A DNA stretch of 45,664 bases from Pseudomonadota bacterium (GTDB lineage: Bacteria; Pseudomonadota; Gammaproteobacteria; Steroidobacterales; Woeseiaceae), in NCBI GenBank assembly GCA_022564475.1, contig JADFLJ010000002.1:1-45664 (forward strand), in the 5' to 3' direction. Below are positions 23,544-35,841 of this stretch, piece after piece. The position numbers and the translations under genes were made by a program. Every line of letters begins with the position of its first letter. Position 1 is the stretch's first letter. The notes under the pieces were generated by a model. That model saw nothing but the letters and a program-made list of their open reading frames with translations, searched no databases and was not told where the DNA came from.

Positions 23544-23555
23544 GGACAGCAAAGC

Positions 23556-24758
23556 ATGGAAACCAAGTCCATCCTCAACAGGATTTCGAGCGGCAGCCTC
23601 GTGCTGCAAATCGCAATCGGTATCGTATTGGCAGTCGTGTTATCGCAGGTGTCGCCAGGCACCGCTCAAAAATCGATGCTATTCGGCAACCTGTTTGTGC
23701 AAGCCCTTAAAGCCGTTGCGCCGGTGCTCGTGTTGTTGCTCGTTGCCTCCGCGATCGCGAATCGCAAGGCCAGCCACACGGCGCAAATGCGCCCCATCAT
23801 CCTGATGTATCTGGTTGGCACGATGCTCGCGGCGCTTTTGGCCGTCGGCATGAGTACTGTGTTTCCGACGACACTCGTGCTGCAGGTTCCGGATGCTGTC
23901 GTGAACGCGCCGCAGGGAATTTCGGAAGTGCTCAACACGATGCTGTTGAAGCTTGTGGACAACCCCGTGAACGCTGTGTTGACCGGGAACTTTATCGGCA
24001 TTCTTGTGTGGGGCGTCGCGCTGGGTATTGTTCTACACCACGCCTCCGACACGACTCGACAGATGCTGCAGGATCTTGCCGACGGCATTACACAGATCGT
24101 GCGTATTGTTATTCGCTTCGCACCGCTGGGGATTTTTGGTCTTGTGGCCGGGAATCTGGCGGAATCCGGATTGTCCGTATTGGGTGGCTATGTACAAATC
24201 CTGACCGTGTTGATCGGCGCAATGATCATCGTCGCGCTGCTAATCAATCCCGCAATCGTCTGGTTCATGACGCGTCGTAATCCCTATCCACTCGTGTTCA
24301 CGGCCTTGCGTGAAAGCGGAATTACGGCGTTTTTCACGCGCAGCTCGGCTGCGAACATTCCAGTAAACCTGGCACTCTGCGAGCGCCTGAATCTGGAGAA
24401 AGACACCTACTCCATGTCCATACCGCTCGGTGCGACGATCAACATGGGCGGCGCCGCCATCACGATTACTGTGTTGACGCTGGCAGCGGTCAACACACTA
24501 GGCATTCAAGTCGACCTTGCAACGGCCTTTTTGCTCAGCGTGGTCGCCGCGCTGTCGGCCTGCGGTGCGTCCGGCGTTGCGGGCGGATCTTTGCTGTTAA
24601 TACCGCTGGCGTGTAGTTTATTCGGCATATCAAACGACATTGCGATGCAGGTTGTCGCAGTCGGCTTCGTCATCAGTATCTTGCAGGACTCGGCAGAGAC
24701 CGCACTGAACAGTTCGACAGACGTCGTATTCACGGCCGCGGTGGCGTCGAAGGACTAG
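23556..24758 (+). CDS. sstT: Serine/threonine:Na+ symporter, SstT-like (DAACS family)
   Basis: [98 protein letters not shown]. Confidence 0.92.
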   Translation: METKSILNRISSGSLVLQIAIGIVLAVVLSQVSPGTAQKSMLFGNLFVQALKAVAPVLVLLLVASAIANRKASHTAQMRPIILMYLVGTMLAALLAVGMSTVFPTTLVLQVPDAVVNAPQGISEVLNTMLLKLVDNPVNAVLTGNFIGILVWGVALGIVLHHASDTTRQMLQDLADGITQIVRIVIRFAPLGIFGLVAGNLAESGLSVLGGYVQILTVLIGAMIIVALLINPAIVWFMTRRNPYPLVFTALRESGITAFFTRSSAANIPVNLALCERLNLEKDTYSMSIPLGATINMGGAAITITVLTLAAVNTLGIQVDLATAFLLSVVAALSACGASGVAGGSLLLIPLACSLFGISNDIAMQVVAVGFVISILQDSAETALNSSTDVVFTAAVASKD

Positions 24759-24825
24759 CAGGGGCAACGGCGGTTGTTCTGAGACACATCTTGTTAGCGG
24801 CGCTTGCCGGGCCGGCAATCTGGGC

Positions 24826-25380
24826 ATGAAAGAAATGGCAGCAGATCCCAATCACCAGGTACTTCGCCTGAGGAAAAAACATGCACCGGGGCGACATGAG
24901 CGACCCGTCGCAGCTGATGGTGAGCGACTGCTGAAGGCGCAGTCCATCGGACAGGCTCTGGCGGCAGCGTTTATCGCCGTTATCGCTTTCGCCGTGATCT
25001 GGTCGATGATGACGTCGGCGCTCGGGCGAATTTATCCCTGGATGACCGTGTTGTTGGGTGTGATGGTTGGTTTCGCCGTCAGGCGTGCCGGGCAGGGACT
25101 GGACTGGCGTTTCCCGAGCATCGCTGCGGCGATGGCCTTCGTTGGCTCTGTTTTTGCGAAGGTAGTCATTGCAGCGGGAACCACGGCAAACGAATTTGGC
25201 ATAGGCACGATCGAAGTGCTGCGATCTGTCACGACAATGACCTGGCCAGTTTTTTTCGATGAGGCGATGACAATTGCCGATTGGGTGTTTGCGCTATTTG
25301 CGGCCGTTATCGCTGCCTATTACGCGAACCGGCGACTCAACCGACGCGAGTACCAGGCATTGCGCATGTACCAGGAATAA
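24826..25380 (+). CDS. Hypothetical integral membrane protein
   Basis: 184-aa ORF with several hydrophobic segments in an otherwise unclaimed region. Confidence 0.6.
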   Translation: MKEMAADPNHQVLRLRKKHAPGRHERPVAADGERLLKAQSIGQALAAAFIAVIAFAVIWSMMTSALGRIYPWMTVLLGVMVGFAVRRAGQGLDWRFPSIAAAMAFVGSVFAKVVIAAGTTANEFGIGTIEVLRSVTTMTWPVFFDEAMTIADWVFALFAAVIAAYYANRRLNRREYQALRMYQE

Positions 25381-25386
25381 AAGGGG

Positions 25387-26454
25387 TCAGACCGGCATCA
25401 GGAGTCCGTTCTTCGCTGCTATTGCGCGACCTGTGAATCCAGCGAGCAGCTTCGTCACGAGTGATTCCATGTCCTGGGCGGCGGTGCCGATACCGAGGAA
25501 ATAGGGCGGCTTACGGCGCAGCAGAGACCAGTTTTCGGATGCCAATACCTTCACGAGGTGCTCGATGTTGACCCGAATGGCCTCGATATAAGGATTGTGT
25601 CCGTCGTATAACACCTCAGCGTAGCGATAGACGCGATTGAATTTCTTGTTAAGTCGGTCACGCGTGACTTGCTGGTAAAACGCCGGCGTCTTTTGCAGCA
25701 GGTCTTCGCCCGATGCATAGCGCACCGTGTATTCGCCGGGTTTTGCGTTTTCAATGGCGATCCCGCCAACGACAAACTCCTGGTACAAGCGGTCGCGACA
25801 TTTTTCGAGATAACAACGGTCGGCCATTTGCGCGATGAGATCAGCCGTCCCGATAAGGTGGCCGCATATGATGTCACGCGGGTCGTCCAATTCAATCTTG
25901 TCGAGATCCAGTTCGTAACCCGTAAAGTGTACGATCATGCTGGCGATGCCGACATCTTTTGCCATGCCTAGCTCGGGTAAATAGCGGCGCAGAAAATCGG
26001 CGCTGCGCGATACGTGCTGCATCGTAAACTGGGCGCCATTGTTGAAATCCCGATCGCGTTCCGCGTGGCGTATATAACCGGAGTCATGAAAAAGCGCGGT
26101 GATAATTGCCATCAAAGCGCGCCCCGCACCGAGCCGATCGGCGGGTTCCACACTGCGCTCATACCCGGCAATGAGGCGCGCTAACGCGAGCGTCATGTCG
26201 AGTGAATGTTGCACGTCGTGATAGGTCGTATCGCAACCCAAATAGCCCGGATAGCGCCCCGTGAACAAGCGCTCAAAATCGTAAAACGCGAGCCATAACT
26301 TATCGAAAGAAGCGCCGGGAAAAGTCTCGGAAAAGAGTTCGTGGACGGCATTGCGAACGGCCGCAGGGCTGCTTACCTGGACGGTATTCGTGACATCAAA
26401 ATCGTTACGGCGATCTTGGGAAATCATGCTCGCACGGGCATTCATGGACACCAA
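25387..26454 (-). CDS. HD-domain phosphohydrolase-like protein
   Basis: TTYHDVQHSLDMTLALARL and ALFHDSGYIRHAERD HD-type metal motifs. Confidence 0.8.
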   Translation of the reverse strand: MVSMNARASMISQDRRNDFDVTNTVQVSSPAAVRNAVHELFSETFPGASFDKLWLAFYDFERLFTGRYPGYLGCDTTYHDVQHSLDMTLALARLIAGYERSVEPADRLGAGRALMAIITALFHDSGYIRHAERDRDFNNGAQFTMQHVSRSADFLRRYLPELGMAKDVGIASMIVHFTGYELDLDKIELDDPRDIICGHLIGTADLIAQMADRCYLEKCRDRLYQEFVVGGIAIENAKPGEYTVRYASGEDLLQKTPAFYQQVTRDRLNKKFNRVYRYAEVLYDGHNPYIEAIRVNIEHLVKVLASENWSLLRRKPPYFLGIGTAAQDMESLVTKLLAGFTGRAIAAKNGLLMPV

Positions 26455-26541
26455 GTGTACATAAGCGGAGCCGCAGTTCTACAACAAAAAAACTTATTGT
26501 TAAGGTATTGTTGCAGTTTGCCGAAAGTGTCGGAATTCTAG

Positions 26542-27309
26542 TCAGATATCGAACTCAGCAATGACCGGAGCATGATCTGAGGGGCGCTCCCAGCCCCGCG
26601 GTTCCTTGTCCACAAAGCTCGCTGTACAATTTTTCGACAGGGCCGACGTTGCCAGGATCAGATCGATGCGCAGGCCCGCATTGCGCCGGAAGCCCGCAGC
26701 CCTGTAATCCCACCAGCTGTAGGTCTTTTCGGGCTGCTCGAAGTGGCGAAAAACGTCACTCAAGCCCAGATCCAGCAAGTCTTTGAGCGCCGCCCGCTCC
26801 TGCGGGCTGCACAAAATGGATTCACCCCATTTCTGCGCGTCATAAACGTCCTCATCGGCCGGTGCGATGTTGAAGTCGCCCAGAACGACCAGCTTGTCAT
26901 GGCTCCTCAATTCATCCCTGAGGAAGCCCGTAAGTGCTGCGAGCCAGGATAACTTGTAGGCGTATTTTTCGGATCCGACTTCCGAGCCATTCGGGATGTA
27001 GAGATTGATTATCCGCACGTCCTCAATGGTCGTCGCAAGAACTCGTCGCTGTGGGTCGTCAAAGCCCGGAAAGTCCATGATCGGATTCTCAGCAACCTGC
27101 TTGGAAATGACGGCGACGCCGTTGTAGGTTTTCTGGCCGCTGGCAATCGAACGGTAGCCAATTTCCGCAAACGCCGCGCCCGGAAATTTCTCTGTCAGCT
27201 GTTTTATTTCCTGCAGGACCAGCACATCCGGCTTGTTTGCCGCCAGCCATTCAAGAACGTGTGGCAGTCGCACGTTCAGCGAGTTTACGTTCCAGGTGAC
27301 AAACTTCAC
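26542..27309 (-). CDS. xthA: Exodeoxyribonuclease III
   Basis: [53 protein letters not shown]. Confidence 0.95.
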   Translation of the reverse strand: MKFVTWNVNSLNVRLPHVLEWLAANKPDVLVLQEIKQLTEKFPGAAFAEIGYRSIASGQKTYNGVAVISKQVAENPIMDFPGFDDPQRRVLATTIEDVRIINLYIPNGSEVGSEKYAYKLSWLAALTGFLRDELRSHDKLVVLGDFNIAPADEDVYDAQKWGESILCSPQERAALKDLLDLGLSDVFRHFEQPEKTYSWWDYRAAGFRRNAGLRIDLILATSALSKNCTASFVDKEPRGWERPSDHAPVIAEFDI

Positions 27310-29327
27310 GTGGTCGTAATGCCGTTGTGCCGCAGCAGCGCGTCGATTCTGGGTTTGCGGCCGCGAAAGGCCACATAGGCATCCATCAGGTCACGGCTGC
27401 CGCCGATTTCGAGAATTTCACGCCGGAAGCTCTGTGCCGTATCGCGATCGAATATACCGTTTTCCTCAAAGGCACCGAATGCGTCAGCCGCGAGGACTTC
27501 CGCCCATTTGTAACTGTAGTATCCCGCCGCATATCCGCCGGCGAATACATGTGAGAAGGAGTGCGGTAATCGATTATAAAACGGGTGCTGCATAAGCGAG
27601 ACTTCGGCGCGTACGTCGGCCAGCAGGGCCAATACGTCCGTGCCCTCGGTGGAGTCATACTCGGCGTGCAGGCGGAAATCGAACAGCCCCAACTCCAGTT
27701 GCCGCATCATCGCAATCGCAGCGCCCGTGTGCCGACTGTTTTCAAATCGTTCGAATAAATCTTTGGGTAACGCCGCTCCGGTTTCTGCGTGCGCGGAACA
27801 GCGTTGCAGAACTTCGTAATTCCACGCGAAGTTCTCCATGAACTGGCTGGGCAATTCGACGGCATCCCACGGCACGCCGTTGATGCCGGCGATGCTCGGG
27901 TAGTCGATACGTGTCAGCAGGTGGTGCAACATGTGCCCGAACTCATGAAACAGAGTCACAACATCATCGTGTGTTAGCAGCGACTCAGAGTCCGCAGTCG
28001 GCGGCGCAAAATTGCACACCAGGTAGCCCACAGGCAGAGTGGTTTTGCCATTCAGCTTCTTGCGATTGATGCACTCGTCCACCCAGGCGCCATTACGTTT
28101 GCCACCGCGAGCGAACAGGTCGGTATAGAATCCGCCGAGTCGCTGGCCGGCTGAATCGTAGATTTCGAAATAGCGTGTGTCTTCGTGCCAGGTCGCAACA
28201 TCGTTTTTGCGTTCAAACGTTACGCCGTAAAGCTTGCCGGCCAGGTCGAAAAGACCCTCTATAACCTTGCTTACGGGGAAATACTGGCGCAGCTCTTCAT
28301 TGGAAACGGAATACTTCGCCTGTTTGAATTTCTCAAGCCGGAATGCAAGGTCCCAGGGTTCAATGGCCATGCCTGCAAATTCGCGAATCTCGGCGAGCTC
28401 TCGCTCAGCGCCATCGCGAGACCGCTCCGCAAGCTGCCGTACAAATCCAATCACCTCGTCGATTGACGATGCCATCTTGGTTGCAAGCGAGTATTCGGCG
28501 TAATTGCCATAACCGATAAGAAGTGCTGCTTCATGGCGTAGCGCAAGAATCTTGCGAATATTATCGCTGTTGTCATAGCGCGGGTCCGCTCCCTGATCTG
28601 ACGCGCGTGTCGCCCACGCATGATAGAAATTTTCACGCAGGCTGCGATTCTCAGCGTGCGTCATGACGGCATCGTAGGTTGGGTAGTCCAGCGTCAGAAC
28701 CCAACCATCACGGCCGCGTTTTTCCGCTTCGGACGCTGCGCGCAACATCGTGTGATCCGGCAGACCCGCCAGATCAGCGGCTTGATCGATATGCAATAGC
28801 CAGGCATCCGCCGCGTCCTGGACGTTGTGTTCGAAATTCGCCTGCGTTGCGACCAGCTCACGCATGATGTCGCGAAAGCGCGCCTTGTCCGATTCTTCAA
28901 GATCGACACCGGCAAGATGAAATTCACGCAGTGCGTGTTCGACAGTACTGCGCTGTGCACAGACACCTTCGGCAGGCAAGCCTTCCTTTACGCGGGCGTA
29001 AGCCTGCTGCAATCGAACATTCTGTGATAATTCGGTCCCGTACTCGGTCAGTAATGGCAGTGCTTCGTTGTAAGCGTCACGCCACTCATGTGATTCGAGT
29101 ACGCCCTGCAGGTGACTGACGGGTGACCAGACACGCGAAAGCTCATGTTCCATGTCTTCGAGCTGCGCGACCAGGCTGTTGAAGTCTGGCGCGGATGTGT
29201 CAGCCAGCAGCACGTCGAGCCGTTGCCGATTGTCGGCGATTAGCTGAGTCAGCGCGGGCATGACATGCTCAGGAGCGATGTCGCCGAAGCGCGGCAACGA
29301 TGAAGTATCGAGTAACGGGTTTGACAT
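27306..29327 (-). CDS. prlC: Oligopeptidase A (M3 family)
   Basis: [18 protein letters not shown] zinc motif; start taken as ATG 29327 ([14 protein letters not shown]). Confidence 0.94.
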   Translation of the reverse strand: MSNPLLDTSSLPRFGDIAPEHVMPALTQLIADNRQRLDVLLADTSAPDFNSLVAQLEDMEHELSRVWSPVSHLQGVLESHEWRDAYNEALPLLTEYGTELSQNVRLQQAYARVKEGLPAEGVCAQRSTVEHALREFHLAGVDLEESDKARFRDIMRELVATQANFEHNVQDAADAWLLHIDQAADLAGLPDHTMLRAASEAEKRGRDGWVLTLDYPTYDAVMTHAENRSLRENFYHAWATRASDQGADPRYDNSDNIRKILALRHEAALLIGYGNYAEYSLATKMASSIDEVIGFVRQLAERSRDGAERELAEIREFAGMAIEPWDLAFRLEKFKQAKYSVSNEELRQYFPVSKVIEGLFDLAGKLYGVTFERKNDVATWHEDTRYFEIYDSAGQRLGGFYTDLFARGGKRNGAWVDECINRKKLNGKTTLPVGYLVCNFAPPTADSESLLTHDDVVTLFHEFGHMLHHLLTRIDYPSIAGINGVPWDAVELPSQFMENFAWNYEVLQRCSAHAETGAALPKDLFERFENSRHTGAAIAMMRQLELGLFDFRLHAEYDSTEGTDVLALLADVRAEVSLMQHPFYNRLPHSFSHVFAGGYAAGYYSYKWAEVLAADAFGAFEENGIFDRDTAQSFRREILEIGGSRDLMDAYVAFRGRKPRIDALLRHNGITTT

Positions 29328-29419
29328 CGGCGGTGCTGATATCCTTCTCGGACCTGACATATTATCACACGTGGTCGGTGGCACTGCTTGGCGGCGACCG
29401 CCACACCAGGGAGAAAAGT

Positions 29420-30766
29420 TTGGACAAGACATTTGATCTGCTCGTGTTGGGCGGAGGTAGTGGAGGGCTCGCGCATGCGCAACGCGCTGCGGACTACGGT
29501 AAGCGCGTCGGCGTCATCGAGTCCGGGCCGCTTGGTGGCACCTGCGTAAACGTAGGTTGCGTGCCGAAAAAAGTAATGTGGTACACGGCCGAACACGCGC
29601 ATCACCTCAATCACGCAGCTGACTACGGATTTGATGTGACGGTCGGCGCTCATAACTGGTCGGCGCTCAAGTCGCGACGTGATGCGTACATAAAGCGCCT
29701 GAACGGCATTTACAAAAGCAACCTGGACAAACGCAACGTCGAACACATCGCGGGTTACGGCAGCTTCAAGGACGCCCATACGATAGTCGTGGACGGTCAG
29801 GAGATCAGCGCCGAACGCATTCTTATTGCCACGGGCGGCCACCCTGTCGTGCCGGAAATTCCGGGCGCCGAACTTGGTATCACGTCAGACGGCTTTTTCG
29901 AACTCGAGGATCGGCCGCAGCGCGTGCTCGTCGTTGGCAGCGGTTACATTGCTGTGGAACTGGCCGGCATTCTCTCAGCGCTCGGCAGCGAAACCCGCAT
30001 AGTCGTGCGCAAGAATGGCATCGTTCGCACGTTCGACAGCATGCTGGGCGCGGAGCTCATGGAAAGCATGCGCGCACATGGCACGGCGATAGAGACTGGC
30101 GTCATTCCCAAAAACCTCACGCAGAACGAGGCCGGACTCACACTGACAAGTGTGGATGGGCGTACATTCGGTCCCGTTGACAGCCTGATCTGGGCCGTTG
30201 GGCGCGCACCAAATACGGCAGACCTGAACATCGAAGTGACGGGTGTGGAAATGGATGCACGCGGGTTTATTGCGACAAACAAGCTGCAGCAAACGAATAT
30301 CGAACACATCACCGCGCTCGGCGACGTCACGGGCCGCGCGGCGTTGACCCCCGTCGCAATCGCCGCTGGCCGACGCCTTGCCGACCGGCTTTACAACGGT
30401 ATGGAAGGCCGGCACCTGGATTATCACCTGATACCGACAGTGGTGTTCAGTCATCCACCCATCGGTACTGTAGGTCTTACAGAAGACGGAGCGAGGGCTG
30501 AGTATGGCAATGCCGTAAAGATTTATTCGTCGTCGTTTACAGCCATGTTTTATGCACTCGGCGACGTAAAAAGGCGTTCAACGATGAAGTTGATCACGGT
30601 CGGCGAGGAAGAACGCATCGTGGGTTGTCATGTCATCGGCGAGGGTGCCGATGAAATGTTGCAGGGATTCGCAGTCGCGATTCGCATGGGTGCGACAAAA
30701 GCGGATTTCGACGATACCGTGGCCATTCATCCGACGAGCGCGGAAGAATTCGTGACTATGCGGTGA
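29420..30766 (+). CDS. gorA: Glutathione-disulfide reductase
   Basis: [51 protein letters not shown]-terminal [17 protein letters not shown] 29420 is the likely start. Confidence 0.95.
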   Translation: MDKTFDLLVLGGGSGGLAHAQRAADYGKRVGVIESGPLGGTCVNVGCVPKKVMWYTAEHAHHLNHAADYGFDVTVGAHNWSALKSRRDAYIKRLNGIYKSNLDKRNVEHIAGYGSFKDAHTIVVDGQEISAERILIATGGHPVVPEIPGAELGITSDGFFELEDRPQRVLVVGSGYIAVELAGILSALGSETRIVVRKNGIVRTFDSMLGAELMESMRAHGTAIETGVIPKNLTQNEAGLTLTSVDGRTFGPVDSLIWAVGRAPNTADLNIEVTGVEMDARGFIATNKLQQTNIEHITALGDVTGRAALTPVAIAAGRRLADRLYNGMEGRHLDYHLIPTVVFSHPPIGTVGLTEDGARAEYGNAVKIYSSSFTAMFYALGDVKRRSTMKLITVGEEERIVGCHVIGEGADEMLQGFAVAIRMGATKADFDDTVAIHPTSAEEFVTMR

Positions 30767-31604
30767 TCGACATTTGCTTGAGCACAGGTGACGTATCGGG
30801 GCGAATGCCGCGCCACAGGTGAAAGGACTCGGCGGCCTGCTCGACGAGCATGCCCCAGCCCATGACCGAACGTGCGGCGCCCTGATCGCGCGCCCAGACG
30901 CTGAACGGCGTCGGCTTCAAACCGTAAGACAGATCGTAACAAAAAGAATTTTCGGAAATTGCGGCGGCCGGATACGGTGGTGTTTCACCGCGCAGGCCGG
31001 CTGAGGTCGCGTTGATGACAAGATCGTAAGCCTCGGTCACGGGCACGGCATCGAATCGGCAGGCCGAAACCGGCCCGCTATTTTTGAAACAATCGGCGAT
31101 GACCCTGGCGCGCTCGATCGAGCGGTTCGCAATGACGAGCGACTTCGGCAGCATCTCAAGCAACGGACCCGTGATGCCACGTGTCGCCCCGCCCGCGCCG
31201 AGAATTAGAATGTTGGCGCCTTCGAGATTGATGCCGAAATTAACGGCCAGGTCTCGCAACAGTCCGATGCCGTCTGTGTTGTCGCCGATAATTTCGTTGT
31301 CCTGAAATATCAGTGTGTTGACAGCTTCGGCCGTGCTGGCGCGCTCACTGAGTTGATCGCACAAGCGACTGACGGGGTTCTTATGTGGGACCGTAATGTT
31401 CAGGCCTCTGCCGCCCGTGCGTTGAAACTGGCGTACAGCTTGCTCCAGTTTCTCGGGCGCGACCTGCAATAATTCGTATTGGATATTTTGTCCGGTGTGC
31501 AGCGCGAACAGGCGATGGATAACAGGCGAGCGGCTATGGGAAACCGGATAGCCCATGACCCCATAACGATCAATGGTTGTCGTCTCGTCAACCAATGCAG
31601 CCAC
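30756..31604 (-). CDS. aroE: Shikimate dehydrogenase
   Basis: [49 protein letters not shown]. Confidence 0.95.
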   Translation of the reverse strand: MAALVDETTTIDRYGVMGYPVSHSRSPVIHRLFALHTGQNIQYELLQVAPEKLEQAVRQFQRTGGRGLNITVPHKNPVSRLCDQLSERASTAEAVNTLIFQDNEIIGDNTDGIGLLRDLAVNFGINLEGANILILGAGGATRGITGPLLEMLPKSLVIANRSIERARVIADCFKNSGPVSACRFDAVPVTEAYDLVINATSAGLRGETPPYPAAAISENSFCYDLSYGLKPTPFSVWARDQGAARSVMGWGMLVEQAAESFHLWRGIRPDTSPVLKQMSITA

Positions 31605-31659
31605 ACTCTCCGTTGTTATCGCAGACTTTTTCGCCGTTCAGGCCTGACGCGGAGTATAC

Positions 31660-33308
<1,649 letters not shown>

Positions 33309-33313
33309 CAGAC

Positions 33314-34033
33314 ATGAACACTATGAATACATGCGAAGAATACAGAGAAGCCATTGCAGCGGAGCCGTCGTTTGACGGTGGTGCCGCGCACTTGTCGCAA
33401 TGTGCGTCTTGCCAGGCATTTCGTGCAGAGATGCTGGCGCTCGACTTGAAAATCAGCAGCGCACTGGCGATCAGTGTTCCTGAGCTCAAGCTGCCGGAGT
33501 TGCCTGAATTGGATACGAGCAAGGTCACGGCAATGCCGCTGCGCCGTTTTGCTCAGCCGGCCTGGCTTGCGGTTGCCGCAACCGTCACATTGGCCGCCTT
33601 CATTGGTTTTGGCATGTTCGGCAGTGACGTGTCGAATGCGACGCTGGCAGAACAAATTCTCGTCCACATCGATCACGAGCCGGGTGCGTTTCGCGTGGTC
33701 GACGAAGCCGTGACAGACAAACGGCTGGCACGCGTTGTTCCGGCGAATATTGCGACATTGAATCACAGCGCCGGACTGATTACCTACGCCCGGAGTTGTC
33801 TCATTAATGGTCGTGAGGTACCGCACCTTGTAATCCAGGGCGAGTTCGGCCCCATAACAATCCTGCTCATGCCCGGGGAAAAAATAACAGGTGCGCAGAC
33901 CATCGAAGGCGAAAACGTGCACGGCATTATCTTGCCGGTCGGCGACGGCAGCATTGCGATTATTGGTGAGGTCGGCGAGCACCTCGAACGAATTGAAAAG
34001 CAAGTGATGAATTCAGTGACGTGGAGTACTTAA
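33314..34033 (+). CDS. DUF3379-like membrane protein, putative anti-sigma factor
   Basis: N-terminal zinc-finger-like HLSQCASCQAF, one TM (PAWLAVAATVTLAAFIGFGMF), and periplasmic domain; directly follows the sigma factor. Confidence 0.75.
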   Translation: MNTMNTCEEYREAIAAEPSFDGGAAHLSQCASCQAFRAEMLALDLKISSALAISVPELKLPELPELDTSKVTAMPLRRFAQPAWLAVAATVTLAAFIGFGMFGSDVSNATLAEQILVHIDHEPGAFRVVDEAVTDKRLARVVPANIATLNHSAGLITYARSCLINGREVPHLVIQGEFGPITILLMPGEKITGAQTIEGENVHGIILPVGDGSIAIIGEVGEHLERIEKQVMNSVTWST

Positions 34034-34091
34034 ACGCCGCAAGCTGAAATGAATGCCCATGCTAGGGCGCAATGCAGTAGGAGAGAAGACA

Positions 34092-34529
34092 ATGTCAGAG
34101 AGAAAAGTAGTAAAGCCAATTGCTTTGGCTGTTGGCGCGGCCCTCGCAGGCGCATTCGCGATCGGTAGTGTCGCAAGCGCTGAGACCGTTGATAATCCGT
34201 TCGAGATGTCTACGCTGACGGCCGGCTACATGCTGGGCGAGGGCGAAGGATCTTGCGGCGGTGACAAGAAAGACAAGGACGGCGAAGGTTCTTGTGGTGA
34301 AGGTTCTTGTGGCGGCGACGACGACAAAGACGGCGAGTCTGAAGATAAGGACGGCGAAGGTTCTTGTGGCGGCGACGATGACAAGGACGGTGAAGGTTCT
34401 TGTGGTGGCGACGACGACAAGGACGGCGAGTCTGAAGATAAGGACGGCGAAGGTTCTTGTGGTGAAGGCTCTTGCGGTGGCGACAAGGAAGACAAGGACG
34501 GCGAAGGCTCTTGCGGTGGACTGGTCTAA
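34092..34529 (+). CDS. HvfA/bufferin-like Cys-repeat RiPP precursor peptide (8 x EGSCG)
   Basis: MSERKVVKPIALAVGAALAGAFAIGSVASA signal-like segment, then NPFEMSTLTAGYMLGEG and repeated EGSCG motifs separated by D/K/E linkers. AGGAGAGAAG RBS; start ATG 34092. Confidence 0.75.
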   Translation: MSERKVVKPIALAVGAALAGAFAIGSVASAETVDNPFEMSTLTAGYMLGEGEGSCGGDKKDKDGEGSCGEGSCGGDDDKDGESEDKDGEGSCGGDDDKDGEGSCGGDDDKDGESEDKDGEGSCGEGSCGGDKEDKDGEGSCGGLV

Positions 34530-34569
34530 GCGACTGATTCACACCTGACTTTCGTTAATAGAAAGTAAG

Positions 34570-34599
34570 AGGCCCGCGTTTTACGCGGGCCTTTTTTTA
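34570..34599 (+). terminator. Rho-independent terminator
   Basis: GGCCCGCG-TTTTA-CGCGGGCC stem-loop followed by TTTTTTTAT. Confidence 0.92.
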
Positions 34600-34601
34600 T
34601 T

Positions 34602-34657
34602 GTAGGAGGGCCTTTAGGCCCGACCGTCGCAACGGTCGCGGCTGAAGCCGCTCCTAC
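34602..34657. repeat. REP-like inverted pair: class A (+, 34602-34623) and class B (-, 34636-34657)
   Basis: GTAGGAGGGCCTTTAGGCCCGA-ccgtcgcaacgg-TCGCGGCTGAAGCCGCTCCTAC, just after the terminator. Confidence 0.9.
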
Positions 34658-34742
34658 CAATCTGTACACAGTCGCGGAATTCACGGGTTTCCGCGAAACG
34701 GCCGCGCTGATAACCTGCGGTATCACCCTGAAGGAATCGAAC

Positions 34743-35336
34743 ATGGCCAAAGTGACACGTTGTAAGTGGGCCGAAGGCGTCAGCCTTAACTACATCGAAT
34801 ACCACGACAAGGAATGGGGTGTACCTGTTTACGACGATCGGCTGCAGTTTGAATTCCTGATCCTCGAGGGCGCGCAGGCCGGCCTGAGCTGGTCGACGAT
34901 ACTGAACAAGCGCGATGGCTATCGAAAAGCATTCGCTGACTTCGATGCGGAGAAAGTAGAGCGCTTTACGAAGAAGCGCGTGGAGAAACTTCTTTCGGAC
35001 CCGTCGATTGTTCGCAACCGACTTAAAGTTCAATCAACTGTGATGAATGCAAAGGCTTTTCTCGACGTGCAGCAGGAGTTTGGCAGCTTCAGCGATTACA
35101 TCTGGGGCTTCGTGGGCGGTAAACCCATACAGAATAAATTCAAGAACGATGCTGATGTGCCAGCGACTTCGCCCGAGTCCGACGCGCTCAGCAAGGACCT
35201 GAAAAAGCGTGGCTTCCGCTTTGTTGGCAGCACGATTATGTATGCACACATGCAGGCGACGGGCATGGTCAACGATCATGTCACGGGCTGTTTCCGCTAC
35301 AAGCCTTGCGCAGTGCTCGGTAAAAGGAAGCGCTGA
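34743..35336 (+). CDS. tag: DNA-3-methyladenine glycosylase I
   Basis: RCKWAEGVSLNYIEYHDKEWGVPVYDDRLQFEFLILEGAQAGLSWSTILNKRDGYRKAF. Confidence 0.95.
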   Translation: MAKVTRCKWAEGVSLNYIEYHDKEWGVPVYDDRLQFEFLILEGAQAGLSWSTILNKRDGYRKAFADFDAEKVERFTKKRVEKLLSDPSIVRNRLKVQSTVMNAKAFLDVQQEFGSFSDYIWGFVGGKPIQNKFKNDADVPATSPESDALSKDLKKRGFRFVGSTIMYAHMQATGMVNDHVTGCFRYKPCAVLGKRKR

Positions 35337-35389
35337 ATCGAGTATCATTCCGGCACTCCCGCAAACAATGCAAAAAGAGAGGGAAGCCA

Positions 35390-35830
35390 ATGAACGATGA
35401 ACTGAATGGCGGCACGCCCATGACGCACTGGCTCGTCGCCGGCGCAGCTTTGATCTGGAACCTGTTTGGCTTCATGGTCTATCTGATGACAGTCAGGGCG
35501 ACACCCGAGCAACTGGCGCAGCAATACAGCGCCGCCGAGATCGCGTTCATGGATGCGGTCCCGGTCTGGGCAACGTCCGCCAACGCCATCGCGGTTACGG
35601 CGGGTGTGATTGCCTGCGTGTTGTTGTTGCTCAGGAAGTCGCTGGCGCTGCCACTGTTCGTGGCGTCGCTGGCGGCACTGCTGGTGCAGGACCTGTACTC
35701 GTTCGTGCTCGAAGATGTCGTGGGCGTTTTCGGTATGGTGCCGGCGTACATCCAGGGAACCGTGCTCGTTATTGCGATTGCACTGATCTTTTATACGCTT
35801 GGTGTGAAAAGTCGCGGGCTATTGAACTAG
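35390..35830 (+). CDS. Four-TM hypothetical membrane protein
   Basis: 146-aa ORF with about 4 hydrophobic helices; GAGAGGGAAG upstream. Confidence 0.7.
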   Translation: MNDELNGGTPMTHWLVAGAALIWNLFGFMVYLMTVRATPEQLAQQYSAAEIAFMDAVPVWATSANAIAVTAGVIACVLLLLRKSLALPLFVASLAALLVQDLYSFVLEDVVGVFGMVPAYIQGTVLVIAIALIFYTLGVKSRGLLN

Positions 35831-35841
35831 TCGTCTCACAA

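Noticed and set aside
22623-23609. 328-aa minus-strand ORF
   Set aside because: Antisense to the MBL-fold gene and shows no recognisable family; high-GC shadow ORF.
34210-34542. Minus-strand ORFs (110 aa and 89 aa) opposite the EGSCG repeat gene
   Set aside because: Low-complexity antisense reading of the repeat array; the plus-strand frame has RBS, signal peptide and terminator.
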